In this document: positions 1 to 8,993 of the stretch, piece by piece
How the letters are laid out: every line of letters begins with the position of its first letter
How positions within the stretch are numbered: position 1 is the first letter of the stretch
Made by a program: the position numbers and the translations under genes
NCBI GenBank assembly: GCA_016223045.1
Contig: JACRPT010000100.1
Location: forward strand, 1 to 60,955
Direction of reading: 5' to 3'
DNA from: Candidatus Eiseniibacteriota bacterium
Lineage (GTDB): Bacteria > Eisenbacteria > RBG-16-71-46
DNA length: 60,955 nucleotides
Notes under the pieces: generated by a model
What the model was told of the DNA's origin: nothing
Databases searched by the model: none
What the model saw: the letters and a program-made list of their open reading frames with translations, nothing else

Positions 1-1366
1 GGGTCTTCCGGGAATGGTGTGGCTGTAATCATGCGGTCGCGCCGACGGTCGCCGGATAGAGGTCGAGCCCGCCGCAGTGGAAGTAGATCGCGTTGCGGAA
101 CCGCTCGCGGTTGCGGAACCCGCGGGCACGGAACTTCACCGCCTGGATCTTGGCGTTCATCGCCTCGGCCCCGGCGTTGGTGATGCGATGGGAGAAGTAG
201 GTCCGGATGTTCGCCCAGTGACGCTTGATCATCTCCGCCACGTGCCGCATCGGCTCGAGCTGGCTGCGCCGCGCCCAGCGGTACCACGCGGCGAAGTTGC
301 GGTCCGCGGCCCCGGCGTAGCGCAGCTCCCACAGCGCCATCGCGGCTTCCTTCAGTGCCCACGCCCGGCCCACGCGGGTGACGATCTCGCGCAGCAGATT
401 GAACGCCCGGGTCTCCGACCAGCTCCGCCCCTCGGGGTTCCGCAGCCAGTCGTACTTGGTGCCCTTGAGAATCGGGTCGCCCGCGGCCAGCCGCACGCGA
501 TGCTCCTGCCGCCGTACCTCGTCCACGGCCTTGCCCAGGTGCTGTGCGACGTGGAACTTGTCGAACACGATCTTCGCTTCCGCGCCCGGCAGGTGGATCT
601 GCGTCGACTGCACGTAGGGCTCCCACATGTCCATCGCCACCGCCTCGACGCCCGCGCGCTGCTCGGCGGTCAGGCGGGTCCAGAACTCATCCAGCGCCGC
701 CCGCCCACGATCATCCGCGACGTGGAGCACGCACCCGCGCTCGAGGTCGCTCACCACCGTCACGTACTCGTGCCGCTTCTGGAACGAGGTCTCGTCCACC
801 CCCGCGTAGCGTGGTGCCTCAAGCGTGCGCCGGGCGAGTCCGCGCTGCACCGCGCGGCCCATGATCCCGTCCGCTTCGTCCCACGTGATCCGCATCTGCT
901 GGGCCACCGCCTTCACGCTCGCCTGCCTGAGCCAGTCGATCGCCAGGGCCTCGAACAACGCCGTGAACCGCGAGCCCGGCTCGGCCCAGGACACCCGCAG
1001 CTGCTTGATCCCGTGGGTCGGGCAGTTCAGCCGCGGTACCCGCGCGTGCACGAAGGTCTTGAACTGGCAGGTGTCGAGATGCCGCCAGGTGCGCTCCTGA
1101 TGATCGTGGATCGGCGCCGCCGCCAGGCACTCCGGGCACACCCAGCGCGTGTTCGCCGGCAGCGCCACCGTCACGTGCACCTCGCCCGCGGCCTGCTTCA
1201 TCTCCACCAGCTCCACGCCCCAGGGTTCGGTCACACCCAGCAGCGTGGCGTACAGCGTCCGGCTGTCGGTCATCGCGCGTCCTTCCGAAAAGGGTCCGCG
1301 CGCAGCCTATCAGGCCCTCACGCCGCCTGCGCCAGCACTTTCACCCACACCAAAGCCGGAAGAGCC
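1..1366 (-). mobile_element. ISL3-family insertion sequence
   Basis: Imperfect terminal inverted repeats bracket a single transposase gene. The left end (1-28) and the reverse complement of 1339-1366 agree at about 22 of 28 positions, including the blocks TCTTCCGG and TGGTGTGG. The left repeat starts at the first base of the window, so the outer boundary and the target duplication on that side cannot be seen. The right end lies 5 bp from the duplication flanking the neighbouring IS1595 element. The element looks intact. Confidence 0.85.
29..1273 (-). CDS. ISL3-family transposase
   Basis: DDE transposase of 414 residues, the usual length for ISL3. The N-terminus holds a zinc-ribbon-like segment (C-P-E-C near residue 46, then a Cys and His around 84-87). 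A helix-turn-helix follows at about 115-135. The catalytic RNase-H-like domain begins at A-G-V-D-E-T-S-F near residue 157, with the second acidic residue in A-M-D-M-W-E-P-Y near 215 and a C-terminal [13 protein letters not shown] block typical of the family. The frame is open from start to stop. It moves its own element by cut-and-paste chemistry and belongs to the IS, not to the neighbouring operon. Confidence 0.93.
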   Translation of the reverse strand: MTDSRTLYATLLGVTEPWGVELVEMKQAAGEVHVTVALPANTRWVCPECLAAAPIHDHQERTWRHLDTCQFKTFVHARVPRLNCPTHGIKQLRVSWAEPGSRFTALFEALAIDWLRQASVKAVAQQMRITWDEADGIMGRAVQRGLARRTLEAPRYAGVDETSFQKRHEYVTVVSDLERGCVLHVADDRGRAALDEFWTRLTAEQRAGVEAVAMDMWEPYVQSTQIHLPGAEAKIVFDKFHVAQHLGKAVDEVRRQEHRVRLAAGDPILKGTKYDWLRNPEGRSWSETRAFNLLREIVTRVGRAWALKEAAMALWELRYAGAADRNFAAWYRWARRSQLEPMRHVAEMIKRHWANIRTYFSHRITNAGAEAMNAKIQAVKFRARGFRNRERFRNAIYFHCGGLDLYPATVGATA

Positions 1367-1371
1367 GCATA

Positions 1372-1379
1372 ATCAAGGT
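1372..1379. repeat. IS1595 target-site duplication (copy at 2361-2368)
   Basis: The octamer ATCAAGGT occurs immediately outside both ends of the IS1595 element, at 1372-1379 and 2361-2368. An 8-bp duplication is the expected size for this family, so the element arrived here by transposition and its flanks have not rearranged since. Confidence 0.9.
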
Positions 1380-2360
1380 CATGCCTATCCGGTTGACTCC
1401 ACTCAGGGCAAGGGGTAGCGTGCCGCCGATGCCGAGGCCGGACTTCCCCCGCAGCGTGCAGGAGTTCCAGGCGCGTTTCGCCAACGAGGCGGCCTGCCGG
1501 GAGTACTTGGTGGCGTCCCGCTGGCCCGATGGGTTTGTTTGTCCCCGCTGCGGGTTCCAAGAGGCGATCCACTTGCCGGAGCGGTTGCTCTGGCGGTGCA
1601 AGGAATGTGGGTACGACACCTCGGTGACCGCGGGCACGGTGTTGCACCGTACCCGCATCCCGCTCACCCAGTGGTTCTGGGCTGCCTACCTGATGACGAC
1701 CCATACGCCGGGGCTGTCGGCACTCCAGCTGCAGCGGCAACTCGGGATCGGGCGCTACGAGACCGCCTGGACCATGCTCCAGAAGCTCAGGCGCGCCATG
1801 GTGCGCCCCGATCGCGAACCGTTGCGCGAGAAGGTCGAGGTGGACGACACCTACGTGGGTGGGCCGGAGGCCGGGCTCCGAGGGGGCCGTGAGTTGCGTG
1901 AGAAAGCGCTCGTCGTGGGGGCGGTAGAGGTGCGAGGGACCGCGTCCGGCAGGATCCGCCTCCAAGTGGTCCCGGACGCGTCGGGTCCATCCCTGACCGG
2001 CTTCGTGCACGCAAACGTGGATCGCGGCACCGTGGTCCTCACCGACGGGTGGCAAGGATACGCCCCGCTCTCCGAGATCGGCTACCGGCATCGTCCGCGG
2101 ACCCAGGGGGACCCGAAGCGCGCCGAGAAGCTCCTGCCCCGCATCCACCGGGTCTTCGGAAACCTGAAGACTTGGCTGCGGGGCACTCACCACGGCGTCG
2201 GTCACCGGCACCTCCAAGCCTACCTGGACGAGTTCACGTTCCGCTTCAACAGGCGCCGGACCCCGATGGCAGCCTTCCAGACATTGCTCGGCCTCGGGGC
2301 CCAGTGCCCACCCACCACCTACGACGAGCTGTATGGGGTGGAGTCAACCGGATAGGCATG
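1380..2360 (+). mobile_element. IS1595-family insertion sequence, complete
   Basis: A 981-bp element with perfect 23-bp terminal inverted repeats: 1380-1402 reads CATGCCTATCCGG and continues through TTGACTCCAC, and 2338-2360 is its exact reverse complement. An 8-bp direct duplication of the target (ATCAAGGT) flanks it. It carries one intact transposase gene. It sits 14 bp beyond the right inverted repeat of the ISL3 element, so it inserted at the very edge of that element. Confidence 0.96.
1429..2355 (+). CDS. IS1595-family transposase
   Basis: Transposase of about 308 residues with the ISXO2-like DDE/DDNK fold. A zinc ribbon is visible at the N-terminus (C-P-R-C-G then C-K-E-C-G, about 25 residues apart). 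The catalytic domain begins at V-E-V-D-D-T-Y-V-G-G and continues through V-V-L-T-D-G-W-Q-G-Y and the conserved H-R-V-F-G-N-L-K-T-W-L-R-G-T-H-H-G-V region. An ATG at 1381 is also in frame, but it lies inside the terminal inverted repeat; the ATG at 1429, with a purine-rich AGGGG about 13 nt upstream, is more plausible. The reading frame is intact, so the element may still be active. Confidence 0.92.
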   Translation: MPRPDFPRSVQEFQARFANEAACREYLVASRWPDGFVCPRCGFQEAIHLPERLLWRCKECGYDTSVTAGTVLHRTRIPLTQWFWAAYLMTTHTPGLSALQLQRQLGIGRYETAWTMLQKLRRAMVRPDREPLREKVEVDDTYVGGPEAGLRGGRELREKALVVGAVEVRGTASGRIRLQVVPDASGPSLTGFVHANVDRGTVVLTDGWQGYAPLSEIGYRHRPRTQGDPKRAEKLLPRIHRVFGNLKTWLRGTHHGVGHRHLQAYLDEFTFRFNRRRTPMAAFQTLLGLGAQCPPTTYDELYGVESTG

Positions 2361-2368
2361 ATCAAGGT

Positions 2369-2606
2369 TATGAGCAGCTCGTCATAAGCGCGATCCGAAG
2401 TAGAGACGCAGGGGGGGCAGAAAGCAAGAGGAATCTCGGGATGGCGAAGCGCCCGAGCCTCAGACGGAGGACCTGCCCCCCGAGCATCCCGGCAGCAGGA
2501 GGGCGAAGAAAGATGACCACGCCACCCAAGTTGCAGCCATGACCGCATCAGCCAGCAACCGCGCCTGGTCGGCGTGGGCGTGGCCGCCGTCGTCGATCCT
2601 CGATCC
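2369..2606. other. Gap between IS1595 and the hsd operon, no gene
   Basis: No convincing coding sequence. A small hairpin (CTCGGG and CCCGAG, about 2436-2458) and a longer-range complement (GGGGGGCAG against CTGCCCCCC, about 2411 and 2475) lie downstream of hsdM on the minus strand and might end the operon transcript. There is no T-run, so this is weak. Confidence 0.35.
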
Positions 2607-4118
2607 TCAGCGTCGTAGAGCCGCCCGCTGCTCCAAGTCTCCGAGGATGTCCTCGATCTGGCCGAGCGCCGAGCGAAGGTCGTCGGCGATCTCCTGGGCG
2701 AGGATGTTCGGGTCGGGGAGGTTCGCGCTGTCCTCCAGGCTCTCGTCGCGCAGCCAGAACAGGTCGAGGCTCACCTTGTCACGGGCGACGATCTCGTCGT
2801 AAGTGAACGCGCGCCAGCGACCCTCGGGGGTCTTCTCCGACCAGGTGGCCTTGCGCTTCTGGCGCTCGCCGGGCTTGTAGCAGGCGACGAACTCGTCGAG
2901 GTCGGCGCGGGCCATGCGCTTGGTCTTGAGCGTGAAGTGCTTGTTCGTCCGGAGGTCGTAAACCCAGACCTTCTTCGTCCACGGCTTCTTCGCGCCGGGC
3001 TTGCGGTCGAAGAAGACGACGTTCGCCTTGACCCCCTGCGCGTAGAAGATGCCGGTCGGCAGCCGCAGCAGCGTGTGGACGTCGCACTCGGCGAGGAGCT
3101 TGCGGCGCACGGTCTCGCCCGCGCCGCCCTCGAACAGCACGTTGTCGGGGACGACGACGGCGGCGCGGCCGTGGATCTTGAGCAGGCTCTTGACGTGCTG
3201 GACGAAGTTCAACTGCTTGTTCGAGGTGGTCGTCCAGAAGTCGGGGCGGTTGTACGTGAGCGTTTCCCGGTCGGTCTCGCCTTCCTCGTTGACGACGGTG
3301 ATTGAGGACTTCTTCCCGAACGGCGGGTTCGTGACGACCACGTCGAAGTGATCGCTGGGCTCGTCGCGCAGGGCGTCGTCGGTGCGGATGGGCGGCTCGC
3401 GATTGTCGTCGTCCGGGCCGACGCCGTGGAGGAACAGGTTCATCGCGCACAGGCGCGAGACGCCGGGCACCAGCTCCACGCCGCGCAGGGCGTCGAAGCG
3501 CAGGTGCTTCTTGGCGGTCCGGTCGAGTTCGTGGTGGCTGGCGAGGTAGTCATGAACGGCGAGCAGGAAGCCGCCCGTGCCGCACGCGGGGTCCACGATC
3601 ACCTCACCCGGCGCGGGCTGCACGCAGTCCACGATGGCCTGGATGAGCGCCCGCGGCGTGAAGTACTGCCCCGCGCCGCCCTTCACGTCCTGAGCGTTCT
3701 TCTCCAGCAGGCCCTCGTAGGCGTCGCCCTTCACGTCGGCGGACATCGAGAGCCAGTTCTCCTTGCCGATCAACTCGACGATGAGCTGGCGGAGCTTGGC
3801 CGGATCCTGGATCTTGTTCTGCGCCTTCTCAAAGATGATCCCGAGCATCCCGCCCTGCTGGCCGAGTTTCGCCAGCGTCTCGCGGTAGTGCTGCTCCAGC
3901 TTCACGCCCTCCATCTGCGGGTTCGCCAGGTCGGCCCAGCGGCAGCCCCTGGGGATCGGCTGCTCCTTGCCGGTGAGGGCGGCCCGCTCGTCGGCCATCT
4001 TCAGGAACAGGAGGAAGGTGAGTTGCTCCAGGTAGTCCTGGTAGGAGAGGCCGTCGTCGCGCAGCACGTTGCAGTAGGACCAGAGCTTCTGGACGATGCG
4101 GTTGCTGGTGTCGCTCAT
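2607..4118 (-). CDS. hsdM: Type I restriction-modification system, DNA methyltransferase subunit HsdM
   Basis: N6-adenine methyltransferase subunit that pairs with HsdS to methylate, and with HsdR added to cut. The protein has 503 residues. The N-terminal HsdM helical domain (about 8-135) precedes the catalytic domain, which has the SAM-binding motif D-P-A-C-G-T-G-G-F at 176-184 and the catalytic N-P-P-F at 264-267. The frame extends further upstream, but the ATG at 4118 is right because it gives the usual N-terminus and overlaps the hsdS stop by 4 nt (ATGA), a sign of translational coupling. It is the last gene of the operon, and both neighbouring insertion sequences lie downstream without breaking it. 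Confidence 0.95.
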   Translation of the reverse strand: MSDTSNRIVQKLWSYCNVLRDDGLSYQDYLEQLTFLLFLKMADERAALTGKEQPIPRGCRWADLANPQMEGVKLEQHYRETLAKLGQQGGMLGIIFEKAQNKIQDPAKLRQLIVELIGKENWLSMSADVKGDAYEGLLEKNAQDVKGGAGQYFTPRALIQAIVDCVQPAPGEVIVDPACGTGGFLLAVHDYLASHHELDRTAKKHLRFDALRGVELVPGVSRLCAMNLFLHGVGPDDDNREPPIRTDDALRDEPSDHFDVVVTNPPFGKKSSITVVNEEGETDRETLTYNRPDFWTTTSNKQLNFVQHVKSLLKIHGRAAVVVPDNVLFEGGAGETVRRKLLAECDVHTLLRLPTGIFYAQGVKANVVFFDRKPGAKKPWTKKVWVYDLRTNKHFTLKTKRMARADLDEFVACYKPGERQKRKATWSEKTPEGRWRAFTYDEIVARDKVSLDLFWLRDESLEDSANLPDPNILAQEIADDLRSALGQIEDILGDLEQRAALRR

Positions 4119-5608
4119 GCAGTCTTCCTCGCTTGTCGTCCCGGGCGGCCGTGCTTCTTCGTGGAGGTCTCGGCAGCGTCGCGCTGGGCCTTGATGCGGG
4201 CGAGCAGGACGGAGGCGGGCTCGTCGTGCGGATCCTGGTCGGCAAGCTTGCCCTCGAAGGCCCACTTGAGGATGGACTGCCGGAGGCGGGCGCTGCGCAG
4301 CAGACACGTCTCGACGGACGAAGCCGCCGCCTCGACGAGTGACGCGAGCGTGGCGGCCCGCGCGAGGATCTGAGCCTGTTCCGCCGTCGGAGGCAGCGCA
4401 ACTGGAGCGGCTCGAACGTCTTCTAGGTTCAGCGTCTTTCGCGCGACCTCATGTGCTTTGCCCTCCATGTGCGCGCGCGCCCGCGGGCTTCTGAGCCAAT
4501 GTTCAATCCACCTTGCGTCTACCAGATGGGTTGATGGGATGACACCGACTGCTCTTGCGACATTCGCACCCGCGAGAGCCGATCCCGCGACGGCGGTCCG
4601 ACCGATTGTGCCAACCAATGTAATCAGCACCTCCCCGCCGCGCAGAAAGGTTCGTTCGAACTGGTCGGCGACATCGCGAGAGATCCTCTTGAGCCCGTCG
4701 CCCGCGACCTGGCCATCGTTGATGTCGCCAACGCGAACGAGAGGAACGCCGTCGGGAACGTCAGGCCCCGGCACGAGGACGCCGTAGCCGCACGACCGCG
4801 CACCGTCGGTGAGTTGATCGACGGTGGTCCAGCACCAGCCTTCGGGCAGGTCGGGCAACCCGCTCGGATCCGGCGCGACGGGCTCCTGGTACTTGCCCCT
4901 GCGCACCGACGTTTCCCAGCGGCGGCGACGCTCGGCGAGGATGCGTTTCAGGAGCGCCGAGGCGGGCTCGTAGTCGCGGCCTTCAGCGCGGGCCAGCTCG
5001 GCCTCGGTGGGGACGAGCCGCCCCTCGACGGCCGCCTTGAGCACCGAGGCCCGATACCGCTTCAGGTTCCGCTGCACGCGCTCCAGCGTCGCGACGGCAT
5101 CGTCGAGCCGGGTGAAGTAGCTCTCGATGGCCTCGACGATGCGGCGCTGCTCGGGGAGGGGCGCGACGAGAAACCCCGTGTCGAGCAGTTGCTTCTTGGT
5201 GATGCCGTTGATCGTCGTGCCTCGACCCCTGAAAGCGGCGGCGGTTCTCTGCATCTGGAGGCGAACGAACTCGGGGTGAAAGTCATCCCCGTCGGTCAGC
5301 AACGCTGTGCAGTCCTGGCTGAAGCACAGCGGAACCTGCGCGAGCGCGACCTTTCCAAGCCCGACGCGCGTGGCAACGACCACCGAACCTGCCGGAACCA
5401 AGTTGGTCGCGGAAGCTGCTATGGCGCTCTCGGTGATCTGCTTGCGTGGGGCGATTGAACCGTCTTCGCGGAGGTCTGCGCTTGTTACCCAGGGTACGGT
5501 GCCCGCCCAGAACTCGGCGACCCTCGTGCTTGGCGTGCCACCTCCAACTGTGGGGAAGACCTCACCAACAGTCGTGGCCTGCCAGCCGTTCGGGATCATC
5601 GTCGTCAT
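4115..5608 (-). CDS. hsdS: Type I restriction-modification system, specificity subunit HsdS
   Basis: DNA-recognition subunit of 497 residues with the expected two-fold layout. Target-recognition domain 1 covers about 5-150 and ends in the conserved L-P-E-Q-R-R-I-V-E helix. A long helical spacer follows (about 160-240). Target-recognition domain 2 starts at L-P-E-G-W-C-W-T-T-V near 255 and ends at the second conserved block P-P-T-A-E-Q-A-Q-I. Each half reads one part of the split target; the target itself cannot be predicted from sequence. The ATG at 5608 overlaps the hsdR stop by 4 nt, and the stop overlaps hsdM. The C-terminus is Lys/Arg rich. Confidence 0.94.
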   Translation of the reverse strand: MTTMIPNGWQATTVGEVFPTVGGGTPSTRVAEFWAGTVPWVTSADLREDGSIAPRKQITESAIAASATNLVPAGSVVVATRVGLGKVALAQVPLCFSQDCTALLTDGDDFHPEFVRLQMQRTAAAFRGRGTTINGITKKQLLDTGFLVAPLPEQRRIVEAIESYFTRLDDAVATLERVQRNLKRYRASVLKAAVEGRLVPTEAELARAEGRDYEPASALLKRILAERRRRWETSVRRGKYQEPVAPDPSGLPDLPEGWCWTTVDQLTDGARSCGYGVLVPGPDVPDGVPLVRVGDINDGQVAGDGLKRISRDVADQFERTFLRGGEVLITLVGTIGRTAVAGSALAGANVARAVGVIPSTHLVDARWIEHWLRSPRARAHMEGKAHEVARKTLNLEDVRAAPVALPPTAEQAQILARAATLASLVEAAASSVETCLLRSARLRQSILKWAFEGKLADQDPHDEPASVLLARIKAQRDAAETSTKKHGRPGRQARKTA

Positions 5609-8457
5609 GCCGCCAGCACCTCATTCAGCTCCCGCAGCAGCGGCTCCAGCTCCTTGCCGAACACCTGGTTCGCACGCCCGAGCCCGCCCTCCTGCACGAA
5701 CGGCACGTCGTCGAAGTCCTCGATGCCGATCTCCAGCGACGTGGCGACGTGGTCGCGCATCATCTCCAACCAGCGAACCTGCTGCTCGGTGAATGTCCGT
5801 CCCCGGTTCGCCTGCCGCGCCATCCAGTTTTCGAACCGGGCGCGCACGCGCTCGGCGTGCGGAACGAGTTCGGTGTCCTGGTGCAGCGCGAATCGCACGA
5901 GGGAGACGATGTCGGTGAGCAGCCGCCTGCCGGACGCGCCACGCACCTTGTCCTTCTCCAGCACCTCGTAGGCTCGCCACAGAACCTCCGGCGTCCACGA
6001 GCGCGGCGGGGCCTTGATGGTCGCGGCGAGAGCCTTGATGTCGTCGTAGCGCAGCCGGTCGCGGTGCGGCACCGAAAAGAAGAACTGGAGCGCATCAATC
6101 TCGTCCTTGTTGTCGGCGATGAACTTCTCGAACGACGCGACCAGCGCCCTCGCTTTCTCCTTGGCCTCGGCGCTCGCGCCCGCGTAGAGCAGCGCGTCCT
6201 TCGAGACCTCGTCAATGACCTGCTCCAACTCGCGCTTGATGTCCTCCAGCAGTTGCCGCAGCCCCGGCTTCGTCGCCAGGGGCTCCACGGCCTCCTTGGC
6301 GAGCGCCTGGGCCGCCTGCTTGAACTGCAACTCGGTGGGCTCGTGGTCGCTGGTCAGGAGGTGCGTCCTGCGCGCCCGGGCGTGCTGGCAGTCGGGGTCC
6401 AGCGCCTCGACGATGCCGTGGGCGATCTGCGTGAGTCCCGTGCCGCCTGACGCCTCGCGGATGCGGGCGTCGTCCTCGGGACCGCACTCCCTGGCGAGGC
6501 GCGAGAGCCGACTCGCCAGCGACGACAGTACGTCGGGGTCGCTGCCGCCCATCGCAACGTGCTCCAAGAGCGCCTTGAACGGGACGCTCTTCTTGCACTC
6601 CAGCGGGTGCGTGTCGGCGAGCGGCGTCTCGGTGATGCCCACGCAGTCCACGATGACGAAGTGGGTCTTGGCGTGGGCGTCGGGCGTCACGGCCTTCAGT
6701 TCGGTCGGGTCAATGACCCGCACGCCGCGACCCTTCATCTGCTCGAACGCCACGCGGCTCTTGACGGCGCGCAGGAACACCACAACCTCGATGGGCCGGA
6801 TGTCCGTGCCAGTGGCAATCATGTCCACCGTGACCGCGATGCGCGGCTCGTAAGAGTTGCGGAGCTCCTTGATAAGGTCCTTGGGCTTCTTGCCCGTGGT
6901 CTTGTAGGTGATCTTCTGGCAGAAGGCGTTGCCGCGTGCGAACTCCTCGCGGACGATCTCGACGACGTCCTCGGCGTGGCTGTCGTCCTTGGCGAAGATG
7001 AGCGTCTTGGGCACCTCTGTGCGGCCGGGGAAAAGGTCGGTGAACAACCGGTCGCGGAACGTGCGAACGATGAGCCGGATCTGATCCTTGGCGACGACGG
7101 CGCGGTCGAGGGCGTCGGCCCCGTAGGTGATGTCCTCGTCGGGCGCTTCCCAACGGACCTTCCGCGACTGCCGGTGGCGGTAGCCCACCATCGTCCCGTC
7201 TTCGGCCTCGATGGTCGAGCCCTGCGCGGTGATCTGCGTGCGGATCTTGTAGATCTCGAAGTCCACGTTCACGCCGTCGGCCACCGCCTGCTCGTGGCCG
7301 TACTCCATGACGAGGTTCTGGTCGAAGAAGCCGAAGGTGTGCTTGGCGGGCGTGGCAGTCAGGCCAATGAGGAAGGCGTCGAAGTACTCCAGCACCTGCC
7401 GCCAGAGCGTGTAGATGGAGCGGTGGCACTCGTCAATGACGATGACGTCGAAGTACTCCGGCGGGTAGGCGCGGTTGTAGACCACGGGCAGCGGCTCCTT
7501 CATCGCCGCTCCGGCGAACTCGAACAGCGACGCTTCCTCGATCTCGGGGTCGAGGTCGGGCTCGCCCTTGAGCATCGAGTAGAGCCGCTGGATGGTCGTG
7601 ATGACGACCTTGGCCGAGGTCCCGATAGTGTTCGAGGAGAGCCGCCGGACCTTGTACAGCTCGGTGAACTTCCGGTTGTCGTCGGGCGTGCGGTAGCCCT
7701 CGAACTCGTCCTCCGCCTGCTCGCCGAGGTTGGTGCGGTCGACCAGGAACAGCACGCGCCGCGCGCCGCCGAACTTGATCAGCCGGTAGGCGGCGGTGAC
7801 GGCCATGATCGTCTTGCCCGAGCCCGTGGCCATCTGCACCAGCGCGCGGGGCCTGTTCTGGAACAGCGAGCGCTCCAGGTTGATGACCGCCTCCAACTGG
7901 TTCGGAAACAGGAACGACCTTCCCACCGACGGCATCGCGCGCAGGCGCGCACGGAGGGACGAGGGCCTGGTGTCGTCGGCGGCGGTGAACCCGCCGTGGC
8001 CCTTGACCCAGGCGTCGAGGGTCTCGGCGGCCAGCCAGTCGGCGAGCGTGCCCGGCTGGTGAACCTGGAAGATGCGGCGACTGCGCGGGTCGGGGTCGAG
8101 CAGGTTCGTGAACGTCGTCTCCACCCCCGTCGAGAGGTAGAGGAACGGCAGCGGCTCGACGGGCGGGTCGAGCCCGGCGGGCAGGCCGGTGGAGTACTTC
8201 TCCACCTGCACCTCCACGCCGCTCAACGTGTGTCCCTCGGGCTTCGCTTCGAGAACGCCGACGGCCTTGCCGTCCACGAAGAGCAGGTAGTCCGCGAAGC
8301 CGTGGCCGGTGGTGAGCTTGAACTCGCGCACGGCGACGCCACGACCGGCGGCCAGGTTCATCTCGTCGCGGTCTTGGAGGACCCAACCCGCCTCGGTGAA
8401 CGCGGCGTCGATCTGCGCGCGGGCCTTCTCTTCCGGATCGCTTCCGGGCAGGGTCAA
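5605..8457 (-). CDS. hsdR: Type I restriction-modification system, endonuclease/translocase subunit HsdR
   Basis: ATP-dependent translocase and nuclease subunit of about 950 residues. The N-terminal PD-(D/E)xK nuclease core is visible (D56, then E70-A-K72). It is followed by a superfamily 2 helicase motor with Walker A A-T-G-S-G-K-T at 210-216, motif II D-E-C-H at 342-345 and T-A-T-P near 367-370. The C-terminal part resembles the EcoEI-type R subunit. The frame is open much further upstream, but I chose the TTG at 8457: it overlaps the upstream HTH gene's stop as TTGA, has an AGGAG 6-7 nt before it and keeps the whole nuclease domain. An ATGA overlap joins it to hsdS. Confidence 0.94.
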   Translation of the reverse strand: MTLPGSDPEEKARAQIDAAFTEAGWVLQDRDEMNLAAGRGVAVREFKLTTGHGFADYLLFVDGKAVGVLEAKPEGHTLSGVEVQVEKYSTGLPAGLDPPVEPLPFLYLSTGVETTFTNLLDPDPRSRRIFQVHQPGTLADWLAAETLDAWVKGHGGFTAADDTRPSSLRARLRAMPSVGRSFLFPNQLEAVINLERSLFQNRPRALVQMATGSGKTIMAVTAAYRLIKFGGARRVLFLVDRTNLGEQAEDEFEGYRTPDDNRKFTELYKVRRLSSNTIGTSAKVVITTIQRLYSMLKGEPDLDPEIEEASLFEFAGAAMKEPLPVVYNRAYPPEYFDVIVIDECHRSIYTLWRQVLEYFDAFLIGLTATPAKHTFGFFDQNLVMEYGHEQAVADGVNVDFEIYKIRTQITAQGSTIEAEDGTMVGYRHRQSRKVRWEAPDEDITYGADALDRAVVAKDQIRLIVRTFRDRLFTDLFPGRTEVPKTLIFAKDDSHAEDVVEIVREEFARGNAFCQKITYKTTGKKPKDLIKELRNSYEPRIAVTVDMIATGTDIRPIEVVVFLRAVKSRVAFEQMKGRGVRVIDPTELKAVTPDAHAKTHFVIVDCVGITETPLADTHPLECKKSVPFKALLEHVAMGGSDPDVLSSLASRLSRLARECGPEDDARIREASGGTGLTQIAHGIVEALDPDCQHARARRTHLLTSDHEPTELQFKQAAQALAKEAVEPLATKPGLRQLLEDIKRELEQVIDEVSKDALLYAGASAEAKEKARALVASFEKFIADNKDEIDALQFFFSVPHRDRLRYDDIKALAATIKAPPRSWTPEVLWRAYEVLEKDKVRGASGRRLLTDIVSLVRFALHQDTELVPHAERVRARFENWMARQANRGRTFTEQQVRWLEMMRDHVATSLEIGIEDFDDVPFVQEGGLGRANQVFGKELEPLLRELNEVLAA

Positions 8458-8669
8458 CGCTTTCTCCTGCTGGGCTTCTTCACCGCGACGGGCGGAGCGC
8501 CGCCCGTCCGGCCCCACTCGTCGAGCGCCGCGCGAGAGATCCGCCACTGGTCGCCGACCTTCATGGCCGGGAATCTCCGCTCCCGAGCGAGCGCATAGAG
8601 CGTCCGCTCCGCGATGCGGAGCAACTTCGCGGCCTCGGGGATCGTGAGGAAGTCGTTCTTCTCGGGCAT
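8454..8669 (-). CDS. Small helix-turn-helix (excisionase/MerR-type) protein, first gene of the hsd operon
   Basis: About 71 residues. The segment L-T-I-P-E-A-A-K-L-L-R-I-A-E-R-T-L-Y near residues 8-25 is the classic winged helix-turn-helix of excisionase-family DNA-binding proteins, followed by F-P-A-M-K-V-G-D-Q-W-R-I. A basic tail ends the protein and its codons double as the hsdR ribosome binding site. I chose ATG 8669 because in-frame starts further up fall inside the predicted promoter. Its place as first gene, translationally coupled to hsdR, suggests it controls expression of the restriction operon, possibly by binding the 10-bp repeats in its own leader. This role is inferred from position. 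Confidence 0.8.
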   Translation of the reverse strand: MPEKNDFLTIPEAAKLLRIAERTLYALARERRFPAMKVGDQWRISRAALDEWGRTGGAPPVAVKKPSRRKR

Positions 8670-8685
8670 CGTCGGGTCGCCGTAG

Positions 8686-8703
8686 TTGCCAGCAATTGCC
8701 AGC
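8686..8703. repeat. 10-bp tandem repeat in the hsd leader
   Basis: TTGCCAGCAA is followed directly by TTGCCAGC. The pair lies between the predicted -10 box and the start of the HTH gene, a place where a bound repressor would block transcription of the whole hsd operon. Operator function is inferred. Confidence 0.4.
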
Positions 8704-8706
8704 CGC

Positions 8707-8735
8707 ATCGTAGTCGCACCGGGCTTCGCGTTCAA
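8707..8735 (-). promoter_or_regulatory. Sigma-70-like promoter of the hsd operon
   Basis: Reading the minus strand, TTGAAC and TACGAT are separated by exactly 17 nt. The predicted transcript start, near 8700, leaves a leader of about 30 nt before the HTH gene at 8669. No other good match lies upstream of the operon. Confidence 0.6.
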
Positions 8736-8892
8736 TGCATCGCAGCCTGCTCAGCACCTGCCCCACCCCGCCCCCGCGTGGGCGACAAAGCGCCACACCT
8801 GCGAATGCCCGACACACCTCCGCAGGCGGACCCGCGCTGCACCGGTCCACCTCATCCCGCTGGGCTGCTGTGAGTTGCCGGCGTCCTCCTGG

Positions 8893-8907
8893 TGGCACGT
8901 CCTCTGC
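8893..8907 (+). promoter_or_regulatory. Sigma-54 (-24/-12) promoter candidate of the lipoprotein gene
   Basis: TGGCACG-TCCT-CTGC matches the RpoN consensus TGGCACG-N4-TTGC at ten of eleven fixed bases, with the invariant GG and GC exactly 10 nt apart. It lies 86 nt before the lipoprotein start, so transcripts should begin near 8919. A sigma-54 activator gene is 1.8 kb away. Confidence 0.65.
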
Positions 8908-8993
8908 GATGGGGCAGGTCAGAGCGGTGGCTGACTCGCTGGCCGCTCGCACCACTCGAACGGGCCTTCCACTCACAGCCCAGGAGGAAACCG

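Noticed and set aside
1-2368. Composite transposon formed by the two insertion sequences
   Set aside because: The elements belong to different families with different ends, and no second copy of either is seen in the window.
8458-8976. N-terminal extension of HsdR to 8976
   Set aside because: The extra residues are Arg/Gly-rich, overlap the HTH gene and promoter, and the TTG at 8457 has the correct spacing signals.
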